In this document: piece by piece, positions 13,933 to 14,630 of the stretch
Layout: every line of letters begins with the position of its first letter
Position numbering within the stretch: position 1 is the first letter of the stretch
Source: ZC4RG30 sp039929265
GTDB taxonomy: Bacteria > Pseudomonadota > Gammaproteobacteria > Steroidobacterales > Steroidobacteraceae
Reading direction: 5' to 3'
DNA: 14,630 nucleotides
Assembly: GCA_039929265.1 (NCBI GenBank)
Contig: JBDSRN010000166.1
Span: forward strand, 1 to 14,630
Notes under the pieces: generated by a model
What the model saw: only the letters and a program-made list of their open reading frames with translations
Told to the model about the DNA's origin: nothing
Database searches by the model: none
Position numbers and translations under genes: made by a program

Positions 13933-14630
13933 ATGGCACGTTTGATTCTGAGTCTTGATGGTCAGGTAATGGCCGAATACAACATGAACAAGGAGCGCTA
14001 CACGATCGGGCGCCTCCCGGATAACGATATCCGTATCGATAACCCTGCCGTCTCGGGTCATCACTCGCTCATCATCAATATCCTCAACGATTCGTTTCTC
14101 GAGGATCTGAACAGTACGAACGGCACCTACGTCAACGGCAAGCTCATCAAGAAGCATGCCTTGCAGCACGGTGATGTCATCACCGCGGGCCACCACCAGC
14201 TCCGGTTCGTCGAGGACGACGATGCCCAGCAGGACGAGTTCGAAAAGACGATGGTTATTCAGCCTTCGCAGCGCCCGACTGACAAGATTCGCGCAGCCCA
14301 TGCGGCGGTTGAGGCCTCGACCGAGACCGGCTCGACCACCACGCGTCGCGCCATTCCGGACAACCTGCCGCCGACGAAGAAAGCCAAGCTGCAGGTGCTC
14401 TCCGGTGCGTTTGCCGGTCGCGAGCTCGAGCTCAGCAAGGCACTTACCACGCTCGGTCGTCCGGGTGTACAGGTCGCGGCGATCACGCGACGCGCGGAAG
14501 GCTATTTCATCGTGCATGTCGACAGCGACCGCGAGAACAACTTCCCGCTCGTCAACGGAACACCGATCGGCGCGCAGGCTCGCAAGCTCGCGGACAACGA
14601 TGTGATTCAGCTCGCCGGTGTGAAGATGGG
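13933..14630 (+). CDS. Tandem FHA-domain protein (3' end beyond window)
   Basis: This is a phosphothreonine-binding adaptor, translated from the ATG at 13933 with GAGG at 13922-13925; 232 residues are in the window and no stop is reached. FHA1 (about 1-95) is canonical: YTIGRLPDNDIRID (Arg27), AVSGHHSLI (Ser41) and LNSTNGTYVNG (Asn63). An acidic linker follows, with DEFEKTMVIQP around Thr106, then a low-complexity Thr-rich stretch (about 129-138). A second FHA-like domain begins near residue 152 (LQVLSGAFAGRELEL, LGRPG, LVNGTPI, LADNDVIQL) and lacks the usual Ser-Arg-x-His and NGT residues, so it may not bind phosphopeptide. Coupling to a PP2C phosphatase 13 nt upstream points to a Ser/Thr phosphorylation circuit; a kinase, if present, lies beyond the window or elsewhere. 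Confidence 0.93.
   Translation, partial: MARLILSLDGQVMAEYNMNKERYTIGRLPDNDIRIDNPAVSGHHSLIINILNDSFLEDLNSTNGTYVNGKLIKKHALQHGDVITAGHHQLRFVEDDDAQQDEFEKTMVIQPSQRPTDKIRAAHAAVEASTETGSTTTRRAIPDNLPPTKKAKLQVLSGAFAGRELELSKALTTLGRPGVQVAAITRRAEGYFIVHVDSDRENNFPLVNGTPIGAQARKLADNDVIQLAGVKM

Noticed and set aside
1..14630. tRNA genes, CRISPR arrays, insertion sequences or prophage genes
   Set aside because: No cloverleaf with a TTCGAATC-type arm, no spaced direct repeats, no transposase or integrase motifs were found on either strand; nearly all bases are accounted for by conserved genes.

Overview
The window is GC-rich chromosomal DNA packed with conserved bacterial genes, most of them separated by a few bases or overlapping. 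The protein sequences (Ffh, RpsP, RimM, TrmD, RplS, RadA, SufS) look gammaproteobacterial. The pairing of a SUF operon carrying SufU and SufT with an rpsP-rimM-trmD-rplS operon next to ffh suggests the Xanthomonadales/Nevskiales/Steroidobacter side of that class. That placement is inference from gene content and composition, not from a phylogeny.

Region 1 (1-3280, + strand) is the distal part of an iron-sulfur cluster assembly operon: the 3' end of sufD, then sufS (cysteine desulfurase), sufU (zinc-dependent sulfur acceptor), sufT (MIP18-type maturation factor) and a SixA-like histidine phosphatase. The genes are spaced 5, -4, 3 and about -3 nt, so they look translationally coupled. The phosphatase has no AUG, GUG or UUG at a sensible place and probably starts at a CTG overlapping the sufT stop.

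Region 2 (3281-10169, - strand), read from right to left: ffh (SRP GTPase); a 131-bp gap with a plausible sigma-70 promoter; then rpsP, rimM, trmD, rplS, sppA and yhhQ with gaps of 23, -1, -4, 18 and about 20 nt. A 174-bp gap with an inverted repeat follows, then a beta-carbonic anhydrase whose stop codon abuts the phosphatase stop. The cluster groups ribosomal proteins, ribosome maturation, two routes touching the tRNA anticodon loop (m1G37 by TrmD, queuosine precursor import by YhhQ) and membrane protein targeting and signal peptide clearance (Ffh, SppA).

Region 3 (10170-12896): a short divergent region holding a 12-bp palindrome separates ffh from a corB/yfjD-type CNNM-CBS membrane protein. 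Its 3' end overlaps, tail to tail, the 3' end of radA on the other strand.

Region 4 (12897-14630, + strand): a 198-bp divergent region precedes a PP2C-type Ser/Thr phosphatase and a tandem-FHA protein that runs off the window, a phosphothreonine signalling module whose kinase is not visible. A patch of lower GC spans the end of the phosphatase and the start of the FHA gene.

No rRNA, tRNA, CRISPR array, insertion sequence or prophage signature was seen. Most of the window is core genome. The points worth a second look are the CTG start, the likely leaderless ffh message, the altered motifs in SufD and the CorB-like protein, a G8 tract at the RadA Walker A motif, and the PP2C-FHA module.
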